Source: Fasciola hepatica | Lineage: Eukaryota; Platyhelminthes; Trematoda; Plagiorchiida; Fasciolidae | DNA: 64,000 nucleotides | NCBI GenBank assembly: GCA_948099385.1 | Contig: CANUEZ040000206.1 | Location: 1,674,001-1,738,000 of the forward strand | Direction: 5' to 3' | Shown here: one piece after another, positions 36,987 through 52,224 of the stretch | Layout: each line of letters begins with the position of its first letter | Numbering within the stretch: position 1 is the stretch's first letter | Notes under the pieces: model-generated | Seen by the model: the letters and a program-made list of their open reading frames with translations, nothing else | Databases searched by the model: none | Told to the model about the DNA's origin: nothing | Translations under genes and position numbers: made by a program

Positions 36987-39585
36987 TTAGATTTGTATAT
37001 TATGATTGATCATGCAGCTTGAACGCTCAACTGAGCATTGAAATCCATGGAAGCACTGTACAGCTGTTTCATCCTCTACGGGACTCGACTCATCAGCAGT
37101 GCACATCGACCGAGCAACCACGGGCACTCCAACAACCGGTGAACCATTGTGAATCGAACAACTTAACAACACAAGGCTATCCGGGATGGCTATCAACGCT
37201 TTGTTCAACATCTACACTACATCATATATAGCAAAGTTCCCAAACTCGCTTCAAATTTGAATGGTAAGAACCAGCTTCGCGCACACCGATCGACTCCTAT
37301 GATGGATGACTTCTCTGTAGGGGCCTAAGTACAACCAACGCATTCACAAATGAACAACCTACACAGCTTCCTTACTATGCATGCAATTGATTAGTAGTAC
37401 GAGATAAGTTCAGATTAGATTAGATTTGTAAAATATGATTGATCATGCAGCTTGAACGCTCAACTTGGCATTGAAATCCATGGAAGCACTGTACAGCTGT
37501 TTCATCCTCTAAGGGACTCGACTCATCAGCAGTGCACATCGACCGAGCAACCACGGGCACTCCAACAACCGGTGAACCATTGTGAATCGAACAACTTAAC
37601 AACACAAGGCTATCCGGGATGGCTCTCAACGCTTTGTTCAACATCTACACTACATGATATAGCACCCTTCCCAAACTCTCTTCAAATTTGAATGGTAAGA
37701 ACCAGCTTCGCGCACACCGATCGACTCCTAGGATGGATGACTTCTCTGTAGGGGCCTAAGTACAACCAACGCATTCCCAAATGAACAACCTACACAGCTT
37801 CCTTACTATGCATGCAATTGATTAGTAGTACGAGATTAGATTAGATTAGATTATATTAGATTTGTATAATATGATTGATCATGCAGCTTGAACGCTCAAC
37901 TGAGCATTGAAATCCATGGAAGCACTGTACAGCTGTTTCATCCTCTAAGGGACTCGACTCATCAGCAGTGCACATCGACCGAGCAACCACGGGCACTCCA
38001 ACAACCGGTGAACCATTGTGAATCGAACAACTCAACAACACAAGGCTATCCGAGATGGCTCTCAACGCTTTGTTCAACATCTACACTACATCATATATAG
38101 CAAAGTTCGTAAACTCGCTTCAAATTTGAATGGTAAGAACCAGCTTCGCGCACACCGATCGACTCCTATGATGGATGACTTCTCTGTAGGGGCTTAAGTA
38201 CAACCAACGCATTCCCAAATGAACAACCTACACAGCTTCCTTACTATGCATGCAATTGATTAGTAGTACGAGATTAGATTAGATTACATTAGATTTGTAT
38301 AATATGATTGATCATGCAGCTTGAACGCTCAACTGAGCATTGAAATCCATGGAAGCACTGTACAGCTGTTTCATCCTCTAAGGGACTCGACTCATCAGCA
38401 GTGCACATCGACCGAGCCCCCACGGGCACTCCAACAACCGGTGAACCATTGTGAATCGAACAACTTAACAACACAAGGCTATCCGGGATGGCTATCAACG
38501 CTTGGTTCAACATCTACACTACATCATATATAGCAAAGTTCCCAAACTCGCTTCAAATTTGAATGGTAAGAACCAGCTTCGCGCACACCGATCGACTCCT
38601 ATGATGGATGACTTCTCTGTAGGGGCCTAAGTACAACCAACGCATTCACAAATGAACAACCTACACAGCTTCCTTACTATGCATGCAATTGATTAGTAGT
38701 ACGAGATAAGTTCAGATTAGATTAGCATTGTAAAATATGATTGATCATGCAGCTTGAACGCTCAACTTGGCATTGAAATCCATGGAAGCACTGTACAGCT
38801 GTTTCATCCTCTAAGGGACTCGACTCATCAGCAGTGCACATCGACCGAGCAACCACGGGCACTCCAACAACCGGTGAACCATTGTGAATCGAACAACTTA
38901 ACAACACAAGGCTATCCGGGATGGCTCTCAACGCTTTGTTCAACATCTACACTACATGATATAGCACCCTTCCCAAACTCTCTTCAAATTTGAATGGTAA
39001 GAACCAGCTTCGCGCACACCGATCGACTCCTATGATGGATGACTTCTCTGTAGGGGCCTAAGTACAACCAACGCATTCCCAAATAAACAACCTACACAGC
39101 TTCCTTACTATGCATGCAATTGATTAGTAGTACGAGATTAGATTAGATTAGATTAGATTTGTATAATATGATTGATCATGCAGCTTGAACGCTCAACTGA
39201 GCATTGAAATCCATGGAAGCACTGTACAGCTGTTTCATCCTCTAAGGGACTCGACTCATCAGCAGTGCACATCGACCGAGCCCCCACGGGCACTCCAACA
39301 ACCGGTGAACCATTGTGAATCGAACAACTCAACAACACAAGGCTATCCGGGATGGCTCTAAACGCTTTGTTCAACATCTACACTACATCATATATAGCAA
39401 AGTTCTTAAACTCGCTTCAAATTTGAATGGTAAGAACCAGCTTCGCGCACACCGATCGACTCCTATGATGGATGACTTCTCTGTAGGGGCTTAAGTACAA
39501 CCAACGCATTCACAAATGAACAACCTACACAGCTTCCTTACTATGCATGCAATTGATTAGTAGTACGAGATTAGATTAGATTAAA
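36987..39585. repeat. Three-monomer unit present twice (~1300 bp)
   Basis: Copies near 36987, 37420 and 37856 correspond to 38289, 38722 and 39153. Shared marks are atagcaaagttccc in the first, cttggcattg with tgtaaaatatg and aaactctcttc in the second, and atagcaaagttcgt or atagcaaagttctt with ggggcttaag in the third. The caaagttc variant is not seen outside this neighbourhood. Confidence 0.8.
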
Positions 39586-42500
39586 TTAGATTTGTATAAT
39601 ATGATTGATCATGCAGCTTGAACGCTCAACTGAGCATTGAAATCCATGGAAGCACTGTACAGCTGTTTCATCCTCTAAGGGACTCGACTCATCAGCAGTG
39701 CACATCGACCGAGCCCACACGGGCACTCCAACAACCGGTGAACCATTGTGAATCGAACAACTTAACAACACAAGGCTATCCGGGATGGCTCTCAACGCTT
39801 TGTTCAACATCTACACTACATGATATAGCACCCTTCCCAAACTCGCTTCAAATTTGAATGGTAAGAACCAGCTTCGCGCACACCGATCGAATCCTATGAT
39901 GGATGACTTCTCTGTAGGGGCCTAAGTACAACCAACGCATTCCCAAATGAACAAACTACACAGCTTCCTTACTATGCATGCAATTGATTAGTAGTACGAG
40001 ATTAGATTGGATTAGATTAGATTTGTATAATATGATTGATCATGCAGCTTGAACGCTCAACTGAGCACTGAAATCCATGGAAGCACTGTACAGCTGTTTC
40101 ATCCTCTAAGGGACTCGACTCATCAGCAGTGCACATCGACCGAGTAACCACGGGCACTCCAACAACCGGTGAACCATTGTGAATCGAACAACTTAACAAC
40201 ACAAGGCTATCCGGGATGGCTCTCAACGCTTTGTTCAACATCTACACTACATGATATAGCACCCTTCCCAAACTCGCTTCAAATTTGAATGGTAACAACC
40301 AGCTTCGCGCACACCGATCGACTCCTATGATGGATGACTTCTCTGTAGGGGCCTAAGTACAACCAACGCATTCACAAATGAACAACCTACACATCTTCCT
40401 TACTATGCATGCAATTGATTAGTAGTACGAGATTAGATTAGATCAGATTAGATTTGTATAATATGATTGATCATGCAGCTTGAACGCTCAACTGAGCATT
40501 GAAATCCATGGAAGCACTGTACAGCTATTTCATCCTCTAAGGGACTCGACTCATCAGCAGTGCACATCGACCGAGCCCCCACGGGCACTCCAACAACCGG
40601 TGAACCATTGTGAATCGAACAACTCAACAACACAAGGCTATCCGGGATGGCTATCAACGCTTTGTTCAACATCTACACTATATGATATAGCACCCTTCCC
40701 ATACTCGCTTCAAATTTGATGGTAAGAACCAGCTTCGCGCACACCGATCGACTCCTATGATGGATGACTTCTCTGTAGGGGCCTAAGTACAACCAACGCA
40801 TTCCCAAATGAACAACCTACACAGCTTCCTTACTATGCATGCAATTGATTAGTAGTACGAGATAAGTTCAGATTAGATTAGATTTGTAAATTATGATTGA
40901 TCATGCAGCATGAACGCTCAACTGAGCATTGAAATCCATGGAAGCACTGTACAGCTGTTTCATCCTCTAAGGGAATCGACTCATCAGCAGTGCACATCGA
41001 CCGAGCCCACACGGGCACTCCAACAACCGGTGAACCATTGTGAATCGAACAACTTAACAACACAAGGCTATCCGGGATGGCTCTAAACGCTTTGTTCATC
41101 ATCTACACTACATGATATAGCACCCTTCCCAAACTGGCTTCAAATTTGAATGGTAAGAACATGCTTCCCGCACATCGATCCACTAATATGATGGATGACT
41201 TCTCTGTAGGGGCTTAAGTACAACCAACGCATTCCCAAATGAACAACCTACACAGCGTCCTTACTATGCATGCAATTGATTAGTAGTACGAGATTAGATC
41301 AGATTAGATTAGATTTGTATTATATGATTGATCATGCAGCTTGAACGCTCAACTGAGCATTGAAATCCATGGAAGCACTGTACAGCTGTTTCATCCTCTA
41401 AGGGACTCGACTCATCAGCAGTGCACATCGACCGAGCCCCCACGGGCACTCCAACAACCGGTGAACCATTGTGAATCGAACAACTTAACAACACAAGGCT
41501 ATCCGGGATGGCTCTCAACGCTTTGTTCAACATCTACACTACATGATATAGCACCCTTCCCAAACTCGCTTCAAATTTGAATGGTAAGAACCAGCTTCGC
41601 GCACACCGATCGACTCCTATGATGGATGACTTCTCTGTAGGGGCCTAAGTACAACCAACGCATTCACAAATGAACAACCTACACAGCTTCCTTACTATGC
41701 ATGCAATTGATTAGTAGTACGAGATTAGATTAGATTAGATTGAATTTGTATAATATGATTGATCATGCAGCTTGAACGCTCAACTGAGCATTGAAATCCA
41801 TGGAAGCACTGTACAGCTGTTTCATCCTCTAAGGGACTCGACTCATCAGCAGTGCACATCGACCGAGCAACCACGGGCACTCCACAACCGGTGAACCATT
41901 GTGAATCGAACAACTCAACAACACAAGGCTATCCGGGATGGCTCTCAACGCTTTGTTCAACATCTACACTACATCATATATAGCACCCTTAACAAACTCG
42001 CTTTAAATTTGAATGGTAAGAACCAGCTTCGCGCACACCGATCGACTCCTATGATGGATGACTTCTCTGTAGGGGCCTAAGTACAACCAACGCATTCACA
42101 AATGAACAACCTACACAGCTTCCTTACTATGCATGCAATTGATTAGTAGTAGGAGATAAGATTAGATTAGAATAGATTTGTATAATATGCTTGATCATGC
42201 AGCTTGAACGCTCAACTGAGCATTGAAATCCATGGAAGCACTGTACAGCTGTTTCATCCTCTAAGGGACTCGACTCATCAGCAGTGCACCGCGACCGAGC
42301 AACCACGGGCACTCCAACAACCGGTGAACCATTGTGAATCGAACAACTTAACAACACAAGGCTATCCGGGATGGCTCTCAACGCTTTGTTCAACATCTAC
42401 ACTACATGATATAGCACCCTTCCCAAACTCGCTTCGAATTTGAATGGTAAGAACCAGCTTCGCGCACACCGATCGACTCCTATGATGGTTGACTTCTCTG

Positions 42501-45500
42501 TAGGGGCCTAAGTACAACCAACGCATTCCCAAATGAACAACCTACACAGCTTCCTTACTATGCATGCAATTGATTAGTAGTACGAGATAAGTTCATATCA
42601 GATTAGATTTGTATAATATGATAGATCATGCAGCTTGAACGCTCAACTTGGCATTGAAATCCATGGAAGCACTGTACAGCTGTTTCATCCTCTAAGGGAC
42701 TCGACTCATCAGCAGTGCACATCGACCGAGCAACCACGGGCACTCCAACAACCGGTGAACCATTGTGAATCGAACAACTCAACAACACAAGGCTGTCCGG
42801 GATGGCTATCAACGCTTTGTTCAACATCTACACTACATGATATAGCACCCTTCCCAAACTCGCTTCAAATTTGAATGGCAAGAACCAGCTTCGCGCACAC
42901 CGATCGACTCCTATGATGGATGACTTCTCCGTAGGGGCCTAAGTACAACCAACGCATTCACAAATGAACAACCTACACAGCTTCCTCACTATGCATGCAA
43001 TTGATTAGTAGTACGAGATTAGATTAGATTAGATTAGATTAGATTTGTATAATATGATTGATCATGCAGCTTGAACGCTCAACTGAGCATTGAAATCCAT
43101 GGAAGCACTGTACAGCTGTTTCATCCTCTAAGGGACTCGACTCATCAGCAGTGCACATCGACCGAGCCCCCACGGGCACTCCAACAACCGGTGAACCATT
43201 GTGAATCGAACAACTTAACAACACAAGACTATCCGGGATGGCTATCAACGCTTTGTTCAACATCTACACTACATGATATAGCACCGTTCCCAAACTCGCT
43301 TCAAATTTGAATGGTAAGAACCAGCTTCGCGCACACCGATCGACTCCTATGATGGATGACTTCTCTGTAGGGGCCTAAGTACAACCAACGCATTCCCAAC
43401 TGAACAACCTACACAGCTTCCTTACTATGCATGCAATTGATTAGTAGTACGAGATTAGATCAGATTAGATTAGATTTGTATAATATGATTGATCATGCAG
43501 CTTGAACGCTCAACTGAGCATTGAAATCCATGGAAGCACTGTACAGCTGTTTCATCCTCTAAGGGAATCGACTCATCAGCAGTGCACATCGACCGAGCCC
43601 CCACGGGCACCCCAACAACCGGTGAACCATTGTGAATCGAACAACTTACCAACACAAGGCTATCCGGGATGGCTCTCAACGCTTTGTTCAACATCTGCAC
43701 TACATCATATATAGCACCCCTCCCAAACTCGCTTCAAATTTGAATGGTAAGAACCAGCTTCGCGTACACCGATCGACTCCTATGATGGATGACTTCTCTG
43801 TAGGGGCCTAAGTACAACCAACGCATTCCCAAATGAACAACCTACACAGCGTCCTTACTATGCATGCAATTGATTAGTAGTACGAGATTAGATCAGATTA
43901 GATTAGATTAGATTTGTATAATATGATTGATCATGCAGCTTGAACGCTCAACTGAGCATTGAAATCCATGGAAGCACTGTACAGCTGTTTCATCCTCTAC
44001 GGGACTCGACTCATCAGCAGTGCACATCGACCGAGCAACCACGGGCACTTCAACAACCGGTGAACCATTGTGAATCGAACAACTTAACAACACAAGGCTA
44101 TCCGGGATGGCTCTCAACGCATTGTTCAACATCTACACTACATCATATATAGCACCCTTCCCAAACTGGCTTCAAATTTGAATGGTAAGAACCAGCTTCG
44201 CGCACACCGATCGACTCCTATGATGGATGACTTCTCTGTAGGGGCCTAAGTACAACCAACGCATTCCCAAATGAACAACCTACACAGCTTCCTTACTATG
44301 CATGCAATTGATTAGTAGTACGAGATTAGATTAGATTAGATTAGATTAGATTTGTATAATATGATTGATCATGCAGCTTGAACGCTCAACTGAGCATTTA
44401 AATCCATGGAAGCACTGTACAGCTGTTTCATCCTCTAAGGGACTCGACTCATCAGCAGTGCACATCGACCGAGCAACCACGGGCACTCCAACAACCGGTG
44501 AACCATTGTGAATCGAACAACGTAAAAACAAAAGTCTATCGGGGACGGCTATCAACGCTTTGTTCAACATATACACTACATGATATAGCACCGTTCCCAA
44601 ACTCGCTTCAAATTTGAATGGTAAGAACCAGCTTCGCGCACACCGATCGACTCCTATGATGGATGACTTCTCTGTAGGGGCCTAAGTACAACCAACGCAT
44701 TCCCAAATGAACAACCTACACAGCTTCCTTACCATGCATGCAATTGATTAGTATTACGAGATTAGATTAGATTAGATTGAATTTGTATAATATGATTGAT
44801 CATGCAGCTTGAACGCTCAACTGAGCATTGAAATCCATGGAAGCACTGTACAACTGTTTCATCCTCTAAGGGACTCGACTCATCAGCAGTGCACATCGAC
44901 CGAGCAACCACGGGCATTCCAACAACCGGTGAACCATTGTGAATCGAACAACTTAACAACACAAGGCTATCCGGGATGGCTCTCAACGCTTTGTTCAACA
45001 TATACACTACATCATATATAGCACCCTTTCCAAACTGGCTTCAAATTTGAATGGTAACAACCAGCTTCGCGCACACCGATCGACTCCTATGATGGATGAC
45101 TTCTCTGTTGGGGGCCTAAGTACAACCAACGCATTCCCAAATGAACAACCTACACAGCTTCCTTACTATGCATGCAATTGATTAGTAGTACGAGATTAGA
45201 TTAGATTAGATTGAATTTGTATAATATGATTGATCATGCAGCTTGAACGCTCAACTGAGCATTGAAATCCATGGAAGCACTGTACAGCTTTTTCATCCTC
45301 TAAGGGACTCGACTCATCAGCAGTGCACATCGACCGAGCAACCACGGGACTCCAACAACCGGTGAACCATTGTGAATCGAACAACTTAACAACACAAGGC
45401 TATCCGGGATGGCTCTCAACGCTTTGTTCAACATCTACACTACATGATATAGCACCCTTCCCAAACTCGCTTCAAATTTGAATGGTAAGAACCAGCTTCG

Positions 45501-45639
45501 CGCACACCGATCGACTCCTATGATGGATGACTTCTCTGTAGGGGCCTAAGTACAACCAACGCATTCCCAAATGAACAACCTACACAGCTTCCTTACTATG
45601 CATGCAATTGTTTAGAAGCTGGATATTATTGCAGATACG

Positions 45640-47368
45640 AATAATATAAAAGGATTGATCATGCAGCATGAACGCTCAACTGAGCATTGAAATCCATGGA
45701 AGCACTGTACAGCTGTTTCATCCTCTAAGGGACTCGACTCATCAGCAGTGCACATCGACCGAGCAACCACGGGCACTCCAACAACCGGTGAACCATTGTG
45801 AATCGAACAACTCAAAAACACAAGGCTATCCGGGATGACTCTCAACGCTTTGTTCAACATCTACACTACATGATATAGCACCCTTCCGAAACTCGCTTCG
45901 AATTTGAATGGTAAGAACCAGCTTCGCGCACACCGATCGACTCCTATGATGGATGACTTCTCTGTAGGGGCCTAAGTACAACCAACGCATTCCCAAATGA
46001 ACAACCTACACAGCTTCCTTACTATGCATGCAATTGATTAGTATTACGAGATAAGTTCGGATAAGATTAGATTAGATTTGTATAATATGATTGATCATGC
46101 AGCTTGAACGCTCAACTGAGCATTGAAATCCATGGAAGCACTGTACAGCTGTTTCATCCTCTAAGGGACTCGACTCATCAGCAGTGCACATCAACCGAGC
46201 AACCACGGGCACTCCAACAACCGGTGAACCATTGTGAATCGAACAACTCGACAACACAAGGCTATCCGGGATGGCTCTCAACGCTTTGTTCAACATCTTC
46301 ACTACATCATATATAGCACCCTTCCCAAACTCGCTTCAAATTTGAATGGTAACAACCAGCTTCGCGCACACCGATCGACTCCTATGATGGATGACTTCTC
46401 TGTAGGGGCCTAAGTACAACCAACGCATTCCCAAATGAACAACCTACACAGCTTCCTTACTATGCATGCAATTGTTTAGAAGCTGGATATTATTGCAGAT
46501 AAGAATAATATAAAAGGATTGATCATGCAGCTTGAACGCTCAACTGAGCATTGAAATCCATGGAAGCACTGTACAGCTGTTTCATCCTCTACGGGACTCG
46601 ACTCATCAGCAGTGCACATCGACCGAGCCCCCACGGGCACTCCAACAACCGGTGAACCATTGTGAATCGAACAACTCAAAAACACAAGGCTATCCGGGAT
46701 GGCTATCAACGCTTTGTTCAACATCTACACTACATGATATAGCACCCTTCCCAAACTGCCTTCAAATTTGAATGGTAGGAACCAGCTTCGCGTACACCGA
46801 TCCACTCCTATGATGGATGACTTCTCTGTAGGGGCCTAAGTACAACCAACGCATTCCCAAATGAACAACCTACACAGCTTCCTTACTATGCATGCAATTG
46901 ATTAGTATTACGAGATAAGTTCGGATTAGATTAGATTAGATTTGTATAATATGATTGATCATGCAGCTTGAACGCTCAACTGAGCATTGAAATCCATGGA
47001 AGCACTGTACAGCTGTTTCATCCTCTAAGGGACTCGACTCATCAGCAGTGCACATCAACCGAGCAACCACGGGCACTCCAACAACCGGTGAACCATTGTG
47101 AATCGAACAACTCGACAACACAAGGCTATCCGGGATGGCTCTCAACGCTTTGTTCAACATCTACACTACATCATATATAGCACCCTTCCCAAACTCGCTT
47201 CAAATTTGAATGGTAACAACCAGCTTCGCGCACACCGATCGACTCCTATGATGGATGACTTCTCTGTAGGGGCCTAAGTACAACCAACGCATTCCCAAAT
47301 GAACAACCTACACAGCTTCCTTACTATGCATGCAATTGATTAGTAGTACGAGATTAGATCAGATTAGA
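45640..47368. repeat. Dimeric duplication, ~864-bp period
   Basis: A class iii linker monomer followed by a monomer with cacatcaaccgagcaacc and aactcgacaac occurs twice. Small differences separate the copies, for example gagcaacc versus gagcccccac in the first member and catcttcac versus catctacac in the second. Confidence 0.8.
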
Positions 47369-47867
47369 TTAGATTTGTATAATATGATTGATCATGCAGC
47401 TTGAACGCTCAACTGAGCATTGAAATCCATGGAAGCACTGTACAGCTATTTCATCCTCTAAGGGACTCGACTCATCAGCAGTGCACATCGACCGAGCAAC
47501 CACGGGCACTCCAACAACCGGTGAACCATTGTGAATCGAACAACTTAACAACACAAGGCTATCCGGGATGGCTATCAACGCTTTGTTCAACATATACACT
47601 ACATCATATATAGCACCCTTCCCAAACTCGCTTCAAATTTGAATCGTAGGAACCAGCTTCGCGCACACCGATCGACTCCTATGATGGATGACTTCTCTGT
47701 AGGGGCCTAAGTACAACCAACGCATTCACAAATGAACAACCTACACAGCTTCCTTACTATGCATGCAATTGATTAGTAGTACGAGATTAGATTAGATTAG
47801 ATTAGATTTGTATAATATGATTGATCATGCAGCATGAACGCTCAACTGAGCATTGAAATCCATGGAA

Positions 47868-47917
47868 GCACTGTACAGCTGTTTTATCCTCTAAGGGACT
47901 CGACTCATCAGCAGTGC
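47868..47917 (-). ncRNA. Hammerhead-like locus with G12 changed
   Basis: The plus strand reads gctgttttatcc, so the core GAAA becomes AAAA. G12 is implicated as the general base in the family, so this copy is predicted inactive. Confidence 0.6.
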
Positions 47918-50900
47918 ACATCGACCGAGCCCACACGGGCACTCCAACAACCGGTGAACCATTGTGAATCGAACAACTCAACAACACAAGGCTATCCGGG
48001 ATGGCTCTCAACGCTTTGTTCAACATCTACACTACATGATATAGCACCCTTCCCAAACTCGCTTCCAATTTGAATGGTAAGAACCAGCTTCGCGCACACC
48101 GATCCACTCCTATGATGGATGACTTCTCTGTAGGGGCCTAAGTACAACAAACGCATTCACAAATGAACAACCTACACAGCTTCCTTACTATGCATGCAAT
48201 TGATTAGTAGTACGAGATTAGATTAGATTAGATTTGTATAATATGATTGATCATGCAGCTTGAACGCTCAACTGAGCATTGAAATCCATGGGAGTACTTT
48301 ACAGCTGTTTCATCCTCTAAGGGACTCGACTCATCAGCAGTGCACATCGACCGAGCCCTCACGGGCACTCCAACAACCGATGAACCATTGTGAATCGAAC
48401 AACTTAACAACACAAGGCTATCCGGGATGGCTCTTAATGCTTTGTTCAACATCTACACTACATGATATAGCACCCTTCCCAAACTCTCTTCAAATTTGAA
48501 TGGTAAGAACCAGCTTCGCGCACACCGATCGACTCCTAGGATGGATGACTTCTCTGTAGGGGCCTAAGTACAACCAACGCATTCCCAAATGAACAACCTA
48601 CACAGCTTCCTTACTATGCATGCAATTGATTAGTAGTACGAGATTAGATTAGATTAGATTAGATTTGTAAATTATGATTGATCATGCAGCATGAACGCTC
48701 AACTGAGCATTGAAATCCATGGAAGCACTGTACAGCTGTTTCATCCTCTACGGGACTCGACTCATCAGCAGTGCACATCGACCGAGCAACCACGGGCACT
48801 CCAACAACCGGTGAACCATTGTGAATCGAACAACTTAACAACACAAGGCTATCCGGGATGGCTATCAACGCTTTGTTCAACATATACACTACATCATATA
48901 TAGCACTCTTTCCAAACTCGCTTCAAATTTGAATGGTAAGAACCAGCTTCGCGCACACCGATCGACTCCTATGATGGATGACTTCTCTGTAGGGGCCTAA
49001 GTACAACCAACGCATTCCCAAATGAACAACCTACACAGCTTCCCTACTATGCATGCAATTGATTAGTAGTAGGATATTATTGCAGATAATATTTGTATAA
49101 TATGATTGATCATGCAGCTTGAACGCTCAACTGAGCATTGAAATCCATGGAAGCACTGTACAGCTGTTTCATCCTCTAAGGGACTCGACTCATCAGCAGT
49201 GCACATCGACCGAGCCCCCACGGGCACTCCAACAACCGATGAACCATTGTGAATCGAACAACTCAACAACACAAGGCTATCCGGGATGGCTCTCAACGCT
49301 TTGTTCAACAGCTACACTACATGATATAGCACCCTTCCGAAACTCGCTTCGAATTTGAATGGTAAGAACCAGCTTCGCGCACACCGATCGACTCATATGA
49401 TGGATGACTTCTCTGTAGGGGCTTAAGTACAACCAACGCATTCCCAAATGAACAACCTACACAGCTTCCTTACTATGCATGCAATTGATTAGTAGTACGA
49501 GATTAGATTAGATCAGATTAGATTTGTATAATATGATTGATCATGCAGCTTGAACGCTCAACTGAGCATTGAAATCCATGGGAGCACTGTACAGCTGTTT
49601 CATCCTCTAAGGGATTCGACTCATCAGCAGTGCACATCGACCGAGCCCCCACGGGCACTCCAACAACCGGTGAACCATTGTGAATCGAACAACTTAACAA
49701 CACAAGGCTATCCGGGATGGCTCTCAACGCTTTGTTCAACATATACACTACATCATATATAGCACCCTTCCCAAACTCGCTTCAAATTTGAATGGTAAGA
49801 ACCAGCTTCGCGCACACCGATCGACTCCTATGATGGATGACTTCTCTGTAGGGGCCTAAGTACAACCAACGCATTCCCAAATGAACAACCTACACAGCTT
49901 CCCTACTATGCATGCAATTGATTAGTGGTAGGATATAATTGCAGATAGGATTTGTATAATATGATTGATCATGCAGCTTGAACGCTCAACTGAGCATTGA
50001 AATCCATGGAAGCACTGTACAACTGTTTCATCCTCTAAGGGACTCGACTCATCAGCAGTGCACATCGACCGAGCCCCCACGGGCACTCCAACAACCGATG
50101 AACCATTGTGAATCGAACAACTTAACAACACAAGGCTATCCGGGATGGCTCTCAACGCTTTGTTCAACATCTACACTACATGATATAGCACCCTTCCGAA
50201 ACTCGCTTCAAATTTGAATGGTAAGAACCAGCTTCGCGCACACCGATCGACTCATATGATGGATGACTTCTCTGTAGGGACCTAAGTACATCCAACGCAT
50301 TCCCAAATGAACAACCTACACAGCTTCCTTACTATGCATGCAATTGATTAGTAGTACGAGATTAGATTAGATTAGATTAGATTAGATTTGTATAATATGA
50401 TTGATCATGCAGCTTGAACGCTCAACTGAGCATTGAAATCCATGGAAGCACTGAACAGCTGTTTCATCCTCTAAGGGACTCGACTCATCAGCAGTGCACA
50501 TCGACCGAGCAACCACGGGCACTCCAACAACCGGTGAACCATTGTGAATCGAACAACTTACCAACACAAGGCTATCCGGGATGGCTATCAACGCTTTGTT
50601 CACCATCTACACTACATCATATATAGCACCCTTCCCAAACTCGCTTCAAATTTGAATGGTAAGAACCAGCTTCGCGCACACCGATCGACTCCTATGATGG
50701 ATGACTTCTCTGTAGGGGCCTAAGTACAACCAACGCATTCCCAAATGAACAACCTACACAGCTTCCCTACTATGCATGCAATTGATTAGTAGTAGGATAT
50801 TATTGCAGATAAGATTTGTATAATATGATTGATCATGCAGCTTGAACGCTCAACTGAGCATTGAAATCCATGGAAGCACTGTACAACTGTTTCATCCTCT

Positions 50901-52174
50901 AAGGGACTCGACTCATCAGCAGTGCTCATCGACCGAGCCCCCACGGGCACTCCAACAACCGATGAACCATTGTGAATCGAACAACTTAACAACACAAGGC
51001 TATCCGGGATGGCTCTCAACGCTTTGTTCAACATATACACTACATCATATATAGCACCCTTCCCAAACTCGCTTCAAATTTGAATGGTAACAACCAGCTT
51101 CGCGCACACCGATCGACTCGTATGATGGATGACTTCTCTGTAGGGGCCTAAGTACAACCAACGCATTCCCAAATGAACAACCTACACAGCTTCCTTACTA
51201 TGCATGCAATTGATTAGTAGTACGAGATTAGATCAGATTAGATTAGATTTGTATAATATGATTGATCATGCAGCTTGAACGCTCAACTGAGCATTGAAAT
51301 CCATGGAAGCACTGAACAGCTGTTTCATCCTCTACGGGACTCGACTCATCAGCAGTGCACATCGACCGAGCCCCCACGGGCACTCCAACAACCGGTGAAC
51401 CATTGTGAATCGAAAAACTCAACAACACAAGGCTATCCGGGATGGCTCTCAACGCTTTGTTCAACATCTACACTACATCATATATAGCACCCTCCAAAAA
51501 CTCGCTTCAAATTTGAATGGTAACAACCAGGTTCGCGCACACCGATCGACTCCTATGATGGATGACTTCTCTGTAGGGGCCTAAGTACAACCAACGCATT
51601 CACAAATGAACAACCTACACAGCTTCCTTACTATGCATGCAATTGATTAGTAGTACGAGATTAGATTAGATTAGATTAGATTTGTATAATATGATTGATC
51701 ATGCAGCTTGAACGCTCAACTGAGCATTGAAATCCATGGAAGCACTGTACAGCTGTTTCATCCTCTAAGGGACTCGACTCATCAGCAGTGCACATCGACC
51801 GAGCCCCCACGGGCACTCCAACAACCGGTGAACCATTGTGAATCGAACAACTTAACAACACAAGGCTATCCGGGATGGCTCTCAACGCTTTGTTCAACAT
51901 CTACACTACATCATATATAGCACCCTTCCCAAACTCGCTTCGAATTTGAATGGTAAGAACCAGCTTCGCGCACACCGATCGACTCCTATGATGGATGACT
52001 TCTCTGTAGGGACCTAAGTACAACCAACGCATTCCCAAATGAACAACCTACACAGCTTCCTTACTATGCATGCAATTGATTAGTAGTACGAGATTAGATT
52101 AGATTAGATTAGATTTGTATAATATGATTGATCATGCAGCTTGAACGCTCAACTGAGCATTGAAATCCATGGAA

Positions 52175-52224
52175 GCACTGTACAGCTGTTTCATCCTCTA
52201 AGGGACTCGACTCATCAACAGTGC
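52175..52224 (-). ncRNA. Hammerhead-like locus with C3 changed
   Basis: The plus strand reads catcaacagtgc, so the core starts UUGAUGA. C3 pairs with G8 in the active fold, so this copy is predicted inactive. Confidence 0.55.
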
